This document shows, piece after piece, positions 48,952-58,508 of a stretch of DNA of 64,000 bases (the stretch's first letter is position 1; each line of letters starts with the position of its first letter). The notes beneath the pieces were generated by a model, which was not told where the DNA came from, made no database searches, and worked only from the letters and a program-made list of their open reading frames with translations. The position numbers were made by a program, and so were the translations under genes. The stretch is taken from assembly GCA_951828585.1 (NCBI GenBank), contig OX639991.1, positions 806,001 through 870,000 on the forward strand, given 5' to 3'. This DNA is from Longimicrobiales bacterium. GTDB lineage: Bacteria > Gemmatimonadota > Gemmatimonadetes > Longimicrobiales > Gaopeijiaceae.

Positions 48952-50577
48952 ATGGAGTTCCCGCGCGGCCCGATCCGCATCTTCGCATTCCTCGTTGCCA
49001 TGGCCGTGGCCATTCCCGCAGCCATCTCCGCCCAGATGGAGACCACCACCCCCCGCAGCGCCGATGAGGGCGACGGCCCCCACGAACGCCTTATTCTGCG
49101 TGGCGCCACCATCATCGACGGCACGGGAGCGCCCCCGATGGGCCCGGTGGATATCGTGATCGAGGGTGACAGGATCGTCCAGATCCAGACAGTGGGCTAT
49201 CCCGGCGTCCCCATCAACGAGAACCGCCGCCCCGGCGACGCCACGAAGGAGATGGACATGACCGGCATGTACATCATGCCCGGTTTCGTGGACATGCACG
49301 CCCACACCGGGGGTGCCGGCAAGGCGCCCCAGCCCGAATACGCCTACAAGCTGTGGATGGGACACGGGATCACCACTTCGCGCGGCGTCGGCCACGGGCC
49401 CATGATGTGGGCGCTGGAGGAGAAGGCGGCCGCCGCCCGCAACGAGATCGTCGCCCCGCGCATGTTCACCTACGCCCGCCCCGGCGAGGCCTGGGACGAA
49501 GGCTCGGTCGACTCGCCCGAAAAGGCGCGCGAGTGGGTCCGCTGGGCCGCCGCCGTCGATGTCGAAGGCGCGAAGATCGACGGCCTCAAGCTGGGCGCCA
49601 TGGACCCCGACATCATGGCCGCGGTGATCGACGAAGCGCACAAGCACGGCCTCGGCACCGTCGCCCACCTCGGCCAGATGGGCGTGGTGCGCATGACCGC
49701 GCTCGACGCGGCCGAGGTCGGCCTCGACATGATGACCCACTACTACGGCCTCATGGAGTCCATGCTGACCGGCTACAGCGTCCAGAACTGGCCGCTCGAC
49801 TACAACTACCAGGACGAGCAGCACCGCTTCGGCAACGTTGGACGCCTCTGGTACCAGGCCGCGGAGCCCGGTTCGGAGCAGTGGAACGATCTCATCGACC
49901 GGTTCCTCGAACTCGGATTCGGCCTCGACCCCACGATGACGATCTACGAGGCCAGCCGCGACGTGATGCGCTCCCGCGAGGCCGATTTCCACGAGGAATA
50001 CACGCTGCCCAGCATGTGGGAGTTCTACCAGCCGTCGCGCCGCGCGCACGGTTCCTACTGGTTCTACTGGACCACCGAGGACGAGTACCACTGGAAGCGC
50101 TTCTTCCGGAAGTGGATGCACTTCCTCAACGACTACAAGAACGCCGGCGGGCGCGTCACGACCGGCTCCGATTCCGGGTTCATCTACAAGCTCTACGGCT
50201 TCGACTACATCCGTGAACTCGAGCTGCTGCGCGAGGCCGGCTTCCATCCCGTCGAGGTCATCCGCTCGGCCACCCTGTTCGGCGCCGAGGAGCTCCACGA
50301 CCCGAAGGGCACGAAGATCGACTTCGGGATTCTGCGCGCGGGACTCAAGGCCGACATGGTCGTCGTGGACGAGAATCCCCTCCAGAACCTCAAGGTCCTG
50401 TACGGGAACGGGGCCGTAAAGCTTAACGACGAGACCGGCGAGGTGGAGCGCGTGGGGGGCATCAAGTACACGATCAAGGACGGGATCGTCTACGACGCGC
50501 AGAAGCTGCTCGCCGATGTGCGCGAGATGGTCCGTAAGGCCAAGGAGGCCGCGGCCGTATCAGAAGAAGGCAACTGA
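48952..50577 (+). CDS. secreted amidohydrolase
   Basis: 541 residues from the ATG at 48952, which has AGGAGG seven bases upstream. The signal peptide is IRIFAFLVAMAVAIPAAISAQ. The amidohydrolase fold shows MPGFVDMHAHTGG (metal His-x-His), GLGTVAHLGQMG (third His) and VTTGSDSGFIYKLYG (Asp). The enzyme closes with RAGLKADMVVVDENPL, the typical composite-domain end. The substrate is unknown; related Gemmatimonadota proteins are annotated as imidazolonepropionase-like hydrolases. It lies head-to-head with ligA across a 108-base gap, and 30 bases before the first barrel protein. Confidence 0.9.
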   Translation: MEFPRGPIRIFAFLVAMAVAIPAAISAQMETTTPRSADEGDGPHERLILRGATIIDGTGAPPMGPVDIVIEGDRIVQIQTVGYPGVPINENRRPGDATKEMDMTGMYIMPGFVDMHAHTGGAGKAPQPEYAYKLWMGHGITTSRGVGHGPMMWALEEKAAAARNEIVAPRMFTYARPGEAWDEGSVDSPEKAREWVRWAAAVDVEGAKIDGLKLGAMDPDIMAAVIDEAHKHGLGTVAHLGQMGVVRMTALDAAEVGLDMMTHYYGLMESMLTGYSVQNWPLDYNYQDEQHRFGNVGRLWYQAAEPGSEQWNDLIDRFLELGFGLDPTMTIYEASRDVMRSREADFHEEYTLPSMWEFYQPSRRAHGSYWFYWTTEDEYHWKRFFRKWMHFLNDYKNAGGRVTTGSDSGFIYKLYGFDYIRELELLREAGFHPVEVIRSATLFGAEELHDPKGTKIDFGILRAGLKADMVVVDENPLQNLKVLYGNGAVKLNDETGEVERVGGIKYTIKDGIVYDAQKLLADVREMVRKAKEAAAVSEEGN

Positions 50578-50607
50578 GGGGATCCACAAACTGCACGGGA
50601 GACCGAA

Positions 50608-51195
50608 ATGATCGACAACCATGCCGGACATGCGACACGGCGTCAGCCACGTCTGGTGTTCGCGGCCGTGGTCGCAAGCGCGACCTTCGCATCCGGCCTC
50701 CACGGACAGGAAGGGGAGGCCAATGCGCAGGCAGAAGACCCGTTTCACGTAATGGCGGGCCCGAGAATCGAATACTTCGGCCATCTGTCCCCGGGCGCGA
50801 GCATCCAGGTGCTCTGGGATACTCCAGGTCAGAGGGGATCGTGGCTGGGGGCACAGTTCCACGCCCAGCTGGTACGGTTTGATTCCGACCCTCAGGCCCC
50901 GAACGCCGACATAATACGGCGCGACTATCACGTTGCCGGGCGCGTCAAAGCGGGTTTCGGCAGAGGCGACGGACCCGTCTTCTACGGTTTTGCCGAGGCT
51001 GGCGTGGGCATGATCGGGACCGAACCCGAGGCCAAGCGCGGGGACACCTACCTGCTGTCGGGAGTCGGAGCCGGGGTAGGTGTCACGCTACTTCCGATTA
51101 CCTTTGCAGTCGAGGGAACCCTTGGAAGGGCGGACCGGCCCAGCTCGGACCTGCTGGACTCGTTCGTGATGACCCTTCTGTACCACTTTCGCTGA
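50608..51195 (+). CDS. outer-membrane barrel-like protein, tandem copy 1
   Basis: 195 residues with signal peptide LVFAAVVASATFASGLHGQ. Alternating strands with SPGASIQVLWDTPG, GRVKAGFGRGDGPVFYGFAE and the aromatic C-terminus FVMTLLYHFR, ending in Arg after Phe, suggest a small outer-membrane beta-barrel. It shares order and length with the next two genes. It may be co-transcribed with the amidohydrolase. No family name is certain. Confidence 0.75.
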   Translation: MIDNHAGHATRRQPRLVFAAVVASATFASGLHGQEGEANAQAEDPFHVMAGPRIEYFGHLSPGASIQVLWDTPGQRGSWLGAQFHAQLVRFDSDPQAPNADIIRRDYHVAGRVKAGFGRGDGPVFYGFAEAGVGMIGTEPEAKRGDTYLLSGVGAGVGVTLLPITFAVEGTLGRADRPSSDLLDSFVMTLLYHFR

Positions 51196-51314
51196 CCATG
51201 TTCTACATTGGGAGACGGTCAAAGGGCCGGTAGTCTGGCAGGGGAGAAGCAGGTCGTGGGCAATTCCTGTCGGAGGGCCCATGACGGATGCGCCTCGCGC
51301 GCAGGGAGGGCTGG

Positions 51315-51899
51315 ATGATGGACAGGACAGGAAACGGGGTGAAGCCGTGGCTAATGGTTGCGGTACTCGCGGGCGCAGTCACCGCGCCCAGCGTGGAGGC
51401 CCAGGAGTTAGCCCGGGGCGGGGAGGCGCAGGAGAGTTCGCAGTTTGGCGTGCTGGTGGGAATGCGGGGTGAGTTCACCGGGCTGGCTTCGCCCGGAGCC
51501 AGTCTCGACCTGGTCCTCAATGCGCCGCAAACGCCGGTCTGGGTGTCGCTGCAATTCCTCGCCCAGAAGACGCGCTGGAACGTTGATTTCTACGACGAGG
51601 TCAGGCGCAACAGCAGCTACTCGGGCCGCATGCGAATTGGCTATGGCGGCCGCCAGGGACCCAGCGTCTACGCCCTCCTCGAACGAGGGTGGGGAACAAT
51701 CGAGGCGCCCGACATCTGGGAGGGCGACAGCTATTCGGTCGTCGCGGGCGGACTGGGCGTGGGGTGGACGATCGGCCGCGTGACGGCTTCGGTCGAGGGC
51801 GGGCTCGGCAGGAGAACCAGGTTCAGGCACAAACCGAAGCGGCATCACAGCCTGGGCGTTGGCTTCCAGTACCACCTCTTTCGGACCGATCTGAGGTAG
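51315..51899 (+). CDS. outer-membrane barrel-like protein, tandem copy 2
   Basis: 194 residues from the ATG at 51315, chosen for its GGAGGG site; an upstream in-frame start at 51288 is possible. The signal peptide ends APSVEAQE. GVLVGMRGEFTGLASPGASL and DLVLNAPQTPVWVSLQFLAQ align with copy 3 (GVLVGMRAELLGLVSPGASL). It ends LGVGFQYHLFRTDLR. Confidence 0.78.
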   Translation: MMDRTGNGVKPWLMVAVLAGAVTAPSVEAQELARGGEAQESSQFGVLVGMRGEFTGLASPGASLDLVLNAPQTPVWVSLQFLAQKTRWNVDFYDEVRRNSSYSGRMRIGYGGRQGPSVYALLERGWGTIEAPDIWEGDSYSVVAGGLGVGWTIGRVTASVEGGLGRRTRFRHKPKRHHSLGVGFQYHLFRTDLR

Positions 51900-52013
51900 T
51901 TTCGCGGCGGAATTCGGCGAGTCCGCAGCTGTTCGAGACGGGCGAAACCGGCGCGGGGTCCATGGCGTAGGACCCACGGTAGCCAGGAGTCATTCGCAGC
52001 CGAGGATGGATCG

Positions 52014-52601
52014 ATGGAACCGAGAAGAGTAGCCCTGACGCCGCGGTTCATCGTCGCAGTGCTGGTGGCGGGGGTGGTACCCGCGCCCGGCCCGCAGGCC
52101 CAGGAGGTGGAACCGCTTCCCGATGGGGCGACAGAGGAGGGTCCGCGGGTTGGCGTCCTCGTGGGGATGCGGGCGGAGTTGCTTGGTTTGGTGTCACCGG
52201 GTGCCAGCCTGGATCTGGTTCTGGATTCGCCCAATCGACCGATCTGGTTGTCGGTCCAATTCCTGGCCCAGATGATTCGCTGGAACGTTCAGTACGACCC
52301 CGTGAGCAGACGCGATCACATCTACGTGGGCCGGGTCCGGCTGGGCCTTGGCAGGCGCCGGGGACCCAGGATCTATGCTCTCGCCGAAAAGGGGATCGGT
52401 GTCATCATGACGGAACCGGCGTCCTGGCGCGGAGATACGTACAACCTGACGGGAGTCGGACTGGGCGTGGGGCTGGCAGGAGAGAGATTCACGACCTCGT
52501 TCGAACTCGTCATCGGTGTGGCCAACAGATCCAGCTCGAGCCTTTATGGCGGTTTGGGCGTATCGCTCCAGTACCGTCTCCCGCGACCGGGCCAGGGGTA
52601 A
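52014..52601 (+). CDS. outer-membrane barrel-like protein, tandem copy 3
   Basis: 195 residues; GAGG precedes the ATG by eight bases. The signal peptide is RFIVAVLVAGVVPAPGPQAQ. DLVLDSPNRPIWLSVQFLAQ and RVRLGLGRRRGPRIYALAEK match copy 2 closely, and the end LGVSLQYRLPRP is barrel-like. Copies 2 and 3 are closer to each other than to copy 1. Confidence 0.78.
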   Translation: MEPRRVALTPRFIVAVLVAGVVPAPGPQAQEVEPLPDGATEEGPRVGVLVGMRAELLGLVSPGASLDLVLDSPNRPIWLSVQFLAQMIRWNVQYDPVSRRDHIYVGRVRLGLGRRRGPRIYALAEKGIGVIMTEPASWRGDTYNLTGVGLGVGLAGERFTTSFELVIGVANRSSSSLYGGLGVSLQYRLPRPGQG

Positions 52602-52667
52602 CGGGTGGCACACCGGCCACCCGCGTGACCATATTCCGCGGGCCGTAACCGGTTCCGGACCACCTGA

Positions 52668-53603
52668 ATGACCACACGACACACCCACCCGTGCGGGAGG
52701 ATCATCCTCTCCGACAACCTCCCCGTCCTGAAGGCCATGGACGCCGGGAGCGTCGACCTCATCTACATCGACCCGCCCTTCAACACGGGTCGGACGCAGA
52801 GCCGCACCCGAATCCGTGTCGAGCGCGACGAGGACGGAGACCGCACCGGCTTCCAGGGCATCCGCTACCGGACGGAAGTGCTCGGCCGGAGCGGCTATGC
52901 CGACACCCACACCGACTACCTCGCCTTCCTCGAACCCCGCCTCCGTGAAGCACACCGCATCCTCGCGCCCAACGGATCCTTCTTCCTCCACATCGACTAC
53001 CGCGAGGCCCACTACTGCAAGGTCCTCCTGGACGACATCTTCGGCCGCGCCTCCTTCATGAACGAGATCATCTGGGCGTACGACTACGGTGGCCGCTCGA
53101 AGCGCAAGTGGCCCGCCAAGCACGACACCATCTTCTGGTACGCCAGGGATCCCCGCGCCTACACCTTCAACTTCGACGAGATGGACCGGATCCCCTACAT
53201 GGCCCCGGGACTGGTGGGGAAGGAGAAGGCCGCCCGCGGCAAGACCCCCACCGATGTGTGGTGGCACACGATCGTGAGCCCCACCGGCGGGGAGAAGACC
53301 GGATACCCGACACAGAAGCCGCTGGGGGTGCTGAAGCGTATTGTGAAGGTACACTCGAACCAGGGAGACACCGTGCTGGATTTCTTCGCGGGGAGCGGTA
53401 CGACGGGCAAGGCGGCGGCGCGCAACGGGCGGCACTTCATCCTGGTGGATTCCAATGCCGAGGCAGCCCGCGTCATGGCCGGAAGGCTCGCGCGTTTTGC
53501 GCCGGAATGCATAGGATTCCCGGCAAAGGCAGACCTGGAGCGCCTGACCGATACCCAACTGACGCTAGCGTACACCGAACACCGGGGACACCACGATGAG
53601 TGA
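52668..53603 (+). CDS. orphan site-specific DNA methyltransferase (beta class)
   Basis: 311 residues. The catalytic motif IV (LIYIDPPFNTGR) comes first, at about residues 32-43, and the AdoMet-binding motif I (VLDFFAGSGTTGKAA) comes last, the beta-class order of N6-adenine or N4-cytosine enzymes such as type III Mod and CcrM. Between them lie motifs VI-VIII (ILAPNGSFFLHIDYREAHY) and a short target-recognition region. No restriction gene is adjacent: upstream are barrel proteins, and the next gene is a DUF4328 membrane protein overlapping by eight bases. It may be a solitary regulatory methyltransferase. Confidence 0.92.
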   Translation: MTTRHTHPCGRIILSDNLPVLKAMDAGSVDLIYIDPPFNTGRTQSRTRIRVERDEDGDRTGFQGIRYRTEVLGRSGYADTHTDYLAFLEPRLREAHRILAPNGSFFLHIDYREAHYCKVLLDDIFGRASFMNEIIWAYDYGGRSKRKWPAKHDTIFWYARDPRAYTFNFDEMDRIPYMAPGLVGKEKAARGKTPTDVWWHTIVSPTGGEKTGYPTQKPLGVLKRIVKVHSNQGDTVLDFFAGSGTTGKAAARNGRHFILVDSNAEAARVMAGRLARFAPECIGFPAKADLERLTDTQLTLAYTEHRGHHDE

Positions 53604-54270
53604 GCAGCACGGCGGTTTCCACGACCCGACCGGTCTCACAAAGTGGACAAGGCGGTTGCTGTACGCCTACATCGCCTTCTCGCTCGTCGGGGCCTGGAGC
53701 CACGCGGGTGAACTGCTGGGTGGCGGCGGTCCCGAGTCACTGGCTGCGCTCCTGGCGGGCACCCCGCTACTCGATTCGCTCGCGCGACTTGTCGAAACCG
53801 TGTGGGACCTGGTCGAGACGATCGCCGCCAGCGTGATCACCGCGATCCTCGTACTCGTGTGGACCCATCGCGCCAACTACAATGCCCGCCAACTCGGTGC
53901 CGCCGACATGGCCTTTTCGCCGGGTTGGGCCGTTGGTTGGCATTTCGTTCCGATCGCGTGGTTCTGGAAGCCCTACCAGGCCATGAGAGAGATCTGGCAG
54001 GCCAGCGTGAGTCCGTCGAGCTGGAAACGGCAGGCCGGGTCGCCGCTGCTCGTGTGGTGGTGGGGCCTATGGATCCTGACCAGGTGGGGGGTATTCGTCG
54101 CATCGGAGCTGGCCGTGCGTATTTTCGATGGCGCGAGTGCCGAAACCGCCGACGCGGCGATCGAACTCTCGTTCGCAGTCCTGGATGTACCGCTGGCCCT
54201 CGTTCTGCTGGCCATCATCGGCAGGGTTCATCAAATGCAGATGCGACACCACCGAGTCCGGGGCGCATAG
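53596..54270 (+). CDS. DUF4328-family membrane protein
   Basis: 224 residues with about five hydrophobic segments. WTHRANYNARQLGAADMAFSPGW followed by AVGWHFVPIAWFWKPYQAMREIW is the DUF4328 signature. Role unknown. The ATG overlaps the end of the methyltransferase gene by eight bases, so the two are co-expressed. Confidence 0.88.
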   Translation: MSEQHGGFHDPTGLTKWTRRLLYAYIAFSLVGAWSHAGELLGGGGPESLAALLAGTPLLDSLARLVETVWDLVETIAASVITAILVLVWTHRANYNARQLGAADMAFSPGWAVGWHFVPIAWFWKPYQAMREIWQASVSPSSWKRQAGSPLLVWWWGLWILTRWGVFVASELAVRIFDGASAETADAAIELSFAVLDVPLALVLLAIIGRVHQMQMRHHRVRGA

Positions 54271-54322
54271 TTCGACCGTATGTGCTGGCACCCGAGTTGA
54301 CGGCCCGCGGCCAGGCTCGGGC

Positions 54323-54646
54323 TCAGCCCTCTTCGCCGAGTTCCACCGCCGTGCCGTAACACATCATCTCGGCGGCACCCTTGCTCACCTCCGCCGACTG
54401 GAAGCGGATCGCCACGATTCCGTTCGCCCCCAGAGCCCTCGCCTCCTCGACCATCCGGTCCACCGCCTGCTCCCGCACCTCCGCCAGCAGCTTGGTGTAT
54501 TCGTACACCTCGCCGCCCGCCAGATTGCGCAGGCTGGCCATGATGTCCTTTCCCACGTGGCGAACGCGGACGGAACTTCCCCTGACCAGGCCCAAGGTGC
54601 GCGATACGCGGTGGCCAGCCACGGTTTCGGCAGAGGCGAGGATCAT
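54323..54646 (-). CDS. YbjQ/DUF74-family protein
   Basis: 107 residues from the ATG at 54644-54646. LGLVRGSSVRVRHVGKDIMASL and AREQAV-type helix with ALGANGIVAIRFQSAEV are the YbjQ (putative heavy-metal-binding, pentameric) pattern. The ATG overlaps the anti-sigma-like gene's TGA, so it is third in the sigma operon. Its role there is unknown. Confidence 0.85.
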   Translation of the reverse strand: MILASAETVAGHRVSRTLGLVRGSSVRVRHVGKDIMASLRNLAGGEVYEYTKLLAEVREQAVDRMVEEARALGANGIVAIRFQSAEVSKGAAEMMCYGTAVELGEEG

Positions 54647-55083
54647 CGGTGGACGTTCCGGTAGGGGTCCGAGCCGTACTCGCGATACCGGTCCCAGATG
54701 ACCTGGGCGAGAAGGACCAGCATGCCGATCACCACGGCGCCGGTCGTCAGCTTGACCACGATCGCCGACGGCGACTTCACGAAGGACCAGGCCGCGTAGG
54801 CCGCCCAGCCCAGGAACCCGGTGGTGGTGAGCGCCCAACCGACCGGCGAGGTGATCCGGGAACGAATGCGATCCCAGACCGAGTCTCCGTCCTGCGGCGC
54901 GAACGATAGATCCTGGAAATCCTCCTTGATGGACCGGAAGATCGCGAACTCGCGGCGCAGTTCGCTGGACGCCTCCAGGCGGCCCTCGATGGCCACCCTT
55001 TCCTCGGGCGTAACCTCTCCGTCGAGGAACCGCATGAGGTCCTCGTGGCTGACCGCTTGCTGTGTTCTACCGTCCATGGCCAA
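54643..55083 (-). CDS. anti-sigma-factor-like membrane protein
   Basis: About 146 residues. The N-terminus SHEDLMRFLDGEVTPEERVA is the zinc-finger-type/anti-sigma N-terminal helix pattern, but the His-x3-Cys-x2-Cys zinc ligands are missing. Two membrane segments follow (VGWALTTTGFLGWAAYAAW and IVVKLTTGAVVIGMLVLLAQ). It probably holds the sigma factor encoded upstream at the membrane. The start is TTG at 55083 or ATG at 55077; both follow GAGG. Confidence 0.75.
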   Translation of the reverse strand: MAMDGRTQQAVSHEDLMRFLDGEVTPEERVAIEGRLEASSELRREFAIFRSIKEDFQDLSFAPQDGDSVWDRIRSRITSPVGWALTTTGFLGWAAYAAWSFVKSPSAIVVKLTTGAVVIGMLVLLAQVIWDRYREYGSDPYRNVHR

Positions 55084-55125
55084 TCTGCCTCGGAACGACC
55101 GTAAGTCGTTTTCTCCGTGGGTGTT

Positions 55126-55692
55126 TCACGGGTACGTGACCCCGGCGTTGCGCAGTTCTTCCGCCAACGCCCGCCGCGCGTGGAAGAGCCGGCTCGCGAC
55201 GGTCCCTTCCGGAATGTTCAATATCCTCGCGATCTCGCCGTAGCGAAACCCCTCGATTTCCTTCAGTACGAGTATCTCCCGATGATCTTCACTCAAACGC
55301 TCCAGGCCCATCCAGAGGAGTTCCTTCGCCGCCTTCCGCTCCGCACGCCGTTCGGGCCCGTCCTCGGGGTTGCCGGGCCTCATCTCGAGGCCCTGGTCGA
55401 GGGCCTCCAGGTTGAACCTGACCTTGCGGCTCCTGAGCGCGTCCCGGCACTGGTTCCTGAGGATCTGGAAGAACCAGGGGGCGAAGCGCCGCTTGAGGTC
55501 GAACCGGGAAAGGTTCTGCCACGTCTTCACAAAGGCGTCCTGCAGCGCGTCGCGGGCGTCGTCCGGGTTGCCCATCATTCCAAGGGCGATTCGCAGGCCC
55601 GGACGTTCGTACGCCCGCACGATCGGCTCGAAAAACCGGGAATTGCCCGCCTGGCACTTTCGCAGGAGTTCGCGTTCCAGGTCAGGGAGCAA
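55126..55692 (-). CDS. ECF-type RNA polymerase sigma factor
   Basis: 188 residues from a TTG (55690-55692) behind GGAGG. Region 2 contains GNPDDARDALQDAFVKTWQNL and RFAPWFFQILRNQCRDALR; region 4 contains LSEDHREILVLKEIEGFRYG and IPEGTVASRLFHARRALAEEL. It directs transcription of a stress or envelope regulon and probably its own operon. The anti-sigma-like gene follows after 42 bases. Confidence 0.93.
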   Translation of the reverse strand: MLPDLERELLRKCQAGNSRFFEPIVRAYERPGLRIALGMMGNPDDARDALQDAFVKTWQNLSRFDLKRRFAPWFFQILRNQCRDALRSRKVRFNLEALDQGLEMRPGNPEDGPERRAERKAAKELLWMGLERLSEDHREILVLKEIEGFRYGEIARILNIPEGTVASRLFHARRALAEELRNAGVTYP

Positions 55693-55841
55693 TCTGCCTC
55701 CAGGTCGAGTCAAACTTCACGTCACCACCTCCGCTGTTACGGATTCCAGCCGTGTATCATTCTAACCTTCTGGCGGCCCCATCGGCGAACACGCATTATC
55801 GATGCTCACCAGTCAACTGAATCTCCATCGGACAGCTACGA

Positions 55842-57470
55842 ATGGAATCCACACGCTCCCGAGGCGTACGCGCCCTCTTTCCGACCCTCGCCGCCGTTTC
55901 CCTCTCGGCCGCCTTCACCCACGGCGCGGCCGCCCAGGAAGTCGAATACCCCGCCGGCTTCGACGAAGAGGCCACCTACTACCCCGAGGCGCTCGGACCC
56001 CTGACCCGCACGATCACCACCGCTTCGCCCGAGGCGCAAAAGTTCTTCGACCAGGGCATCCAGATGATGTACGCCTTCACCCCGCTGCGGGCCGCGCGCT
56101 CCTTCCGGCAGGCCCAGAGGGAGGACCCCGATTGCGCGATGTGCTTCTGGGGCGAGGCGTGGGCCTGGGGACCCTACCTGAACGGACCGATGGGCCGCGA
56201 TGACGCGCCGCGCGCCAACGAGAACATCCAGAAGGCGATGGAACTCGCCGGGAAGCACGCGAACGATGTCGAAAAGGCCCTGATCGAGGCCATGGAGATC
56301 CGCTACGAGGAGGAGCACGACCGCGACACGCGCAAGATGCTGGACTCGGCGTACGCGCGGGCGATGGCCGAGGTGTACGAGCGGTTCCCGCACGACCTGG
56401 ACGTGGGGACTCTGTACGGCGAGTCGCTCATGCTGCTCGAACCCCGGCGCGGCCGTTGGGACATCGAGAAGCCCGCCGTGCAGAAGATCCACCAGATCCT
56501 CGAGGCCGTCCTGGCCATGGACATCACGCACCCCGGCGCCTGCCACCTCTACGTCCACGCCACCGAGCCGACCGTCAAACCGGAGAAGGCCGAAGCGTGC
56601 GCCAACCACCTCGGCGCGTCGATCCCCGGGGCGAGTCACATCCAGCACATGCCGTCACACACCTACAACCGGATCGGGCGCTGGGGCGACGCGGTGCGGG
56701 GCAACCTCGCCGCATGGCACACCGACCTGCGCGCCGAGGAGGATCTCGCGTGGGCCATCTATCCATCCCACAACCTCCACATGCTCCTCTTCGCGGCCTC
56801 CATGGACGGGCAGGGGGCAATCGCCATCCAGGCCGCCAAGGACTATGGGAAGATCGTGCGGGGCGGCGCCTTCTACCATGCGCTGACCCTGTTCCGATTC
56901 GGCCGCTTCGACGAGATCCTCGAACTGGACGACCCGCCCGACGGCACCATCCAGCGCGGCTTCTGGGATTTCGCGCGCGGGTATGCCTATCTGCGCAGCG
57001 AAGAGCCGGGACGCGCCGAAGTCTACCTGGAGAAGGTCAGGCGCACGGCGGAGAATGCGGACGAAAACGCGAGCTTCCGCGGCCATTCGGCGACCGACCT
57101 GCTCGGTACGGTGGCCGGGATTCTCGAGGCCGAGATCCTGCGCCATGAAGGAGACAACGAAGGGGCGATCGCCGTTCTGGAGGTCGCGATCGAGCACGAG
57201 GACGCCCTGCGCTACGACGAACCGGAACCGCTCAACTTTTCGGCGCGGCACTGGCTGGGCGACCTGCTCCTCGACATGGAACGCTACGCGGAGGGGGAAG
57301 AGGTGTTCCGGGCCGCGCTCGAGGACCATCCCATGAACGGGTGGTCGCTGTACGGGCTGGAACACGCGCTGCGCGCCCAGGACATGGAGACAAAGGCGGA
57401 CAAGGTGCACGAATTGTTCAAGGAGGCCTGGGCCCGATCGGATACCTGGATCAGGGGGGCGGTGTTCTAG
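55842..57470 (+). CDS. secreted TPR-repeat protein
   Basis: 542 residues with signal peptide LFPTLAAVSLSAAFTHGAAAQ. The body is TPR-like: EAQKFFDQGIQMMYAFTPLR then AARSFRQAQREDPDCAMCFW is the usual N-terminal repeat of this family. HATEPTVKPEKAEACA and HIQHMPSHTYNRIGRWGDAV are conserved. C-terminal repeats include HWLGDLLLDMERYAEGEEVF. Function unknown; it is periplasmic. It is divergent from the sigma gene and shares a 149-base upstream region with it (55693-55841). Confidence 0.88.
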   Translation: MESTRSRGVRALFPTLAAVSLSAAFTHGAAAQEVEYPAGFDEEATYYPEALGPLTRTITTASPEAQKFFDQGIQMMYAFTPLRAARSFRQAQREDPDCAMCFWGEAWAWGPYLNGPMGRDDAPRANENIQKAMELAGKHANDVEKALIEAMEIRYEEEHDRDTRKMLDSAYARAMAEVYERFPHDLDVGTLYGESLMLLEPRRGRWDIEKPAVQKIHQILEAVLAMDITHPGACHLYVHATEPTVKPEKAEACANHLGASIPGASHIQHMPSHTYNRIGRWGDAVRGNLAAWHTDLRAEEDLAWAIYPSHNLHMLLFAASMDGQGAIAIQAAKDYGKIVRGGAFYHALTLFRFGRFDEILELDDPPDGTIQRGFWDFARGYAYLRSEEPGRAEVYLEKVRRTAENADENASFRGHSATDLLGTVAGILEAEILRHEGDNEGAIAVLEVAIEHEDALRYDEPEPLNFSARHWLGDLLLDMERYAEGEEVFRAALEDHPMNGWSLYGLEHALRAQDMETKADKVHELFKEAWARSDTWIRGAVF

Positions 57471-57618
57471 CGGCCTGTGCGGAAGCCCTCTCGGCAATTC
57501 CGGGAATCAACGCCGACCCTCTACGGCTTCGCTCTTCGCTGCCCCTCGGGCGATTCGTCCTGCCACCCCCCCTTCGTTGACGACCGTCCCCCGCTCGGGT
57601 AGCTTTCAGTCCCCAATC

Positions 57619-57631
57619 AATAATCATTATC
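57619..57631. promoter_or_regulatory. Fur-like palindrome upstream of sufC
   Basis: AATAAT-C-ATTATC is a 6-1-6 inverted repeat matching the core GATAAT-N-ATTATC of Fur-type sites in 11 of 12 positions. It ends 30 bases before the sufC start, in an AT-rich patch unusual for this DNA. Iron or Fe-S control of suf is common, so an operator is plausible. Confidence 0.45.
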
Positions 57632-57661
57632 CATACGAAATACAGTCAGGAGTTCACCGGG

Positions 57662-58435
<774 letters not shown>

Positions 58436-58508
58436 ACAGGGATATGAATCCGCCGGCCCGGACACGGGATTCGGCTCACGCGGCCCGCAGGCTGCAAGGG
58501 AGGGATGG

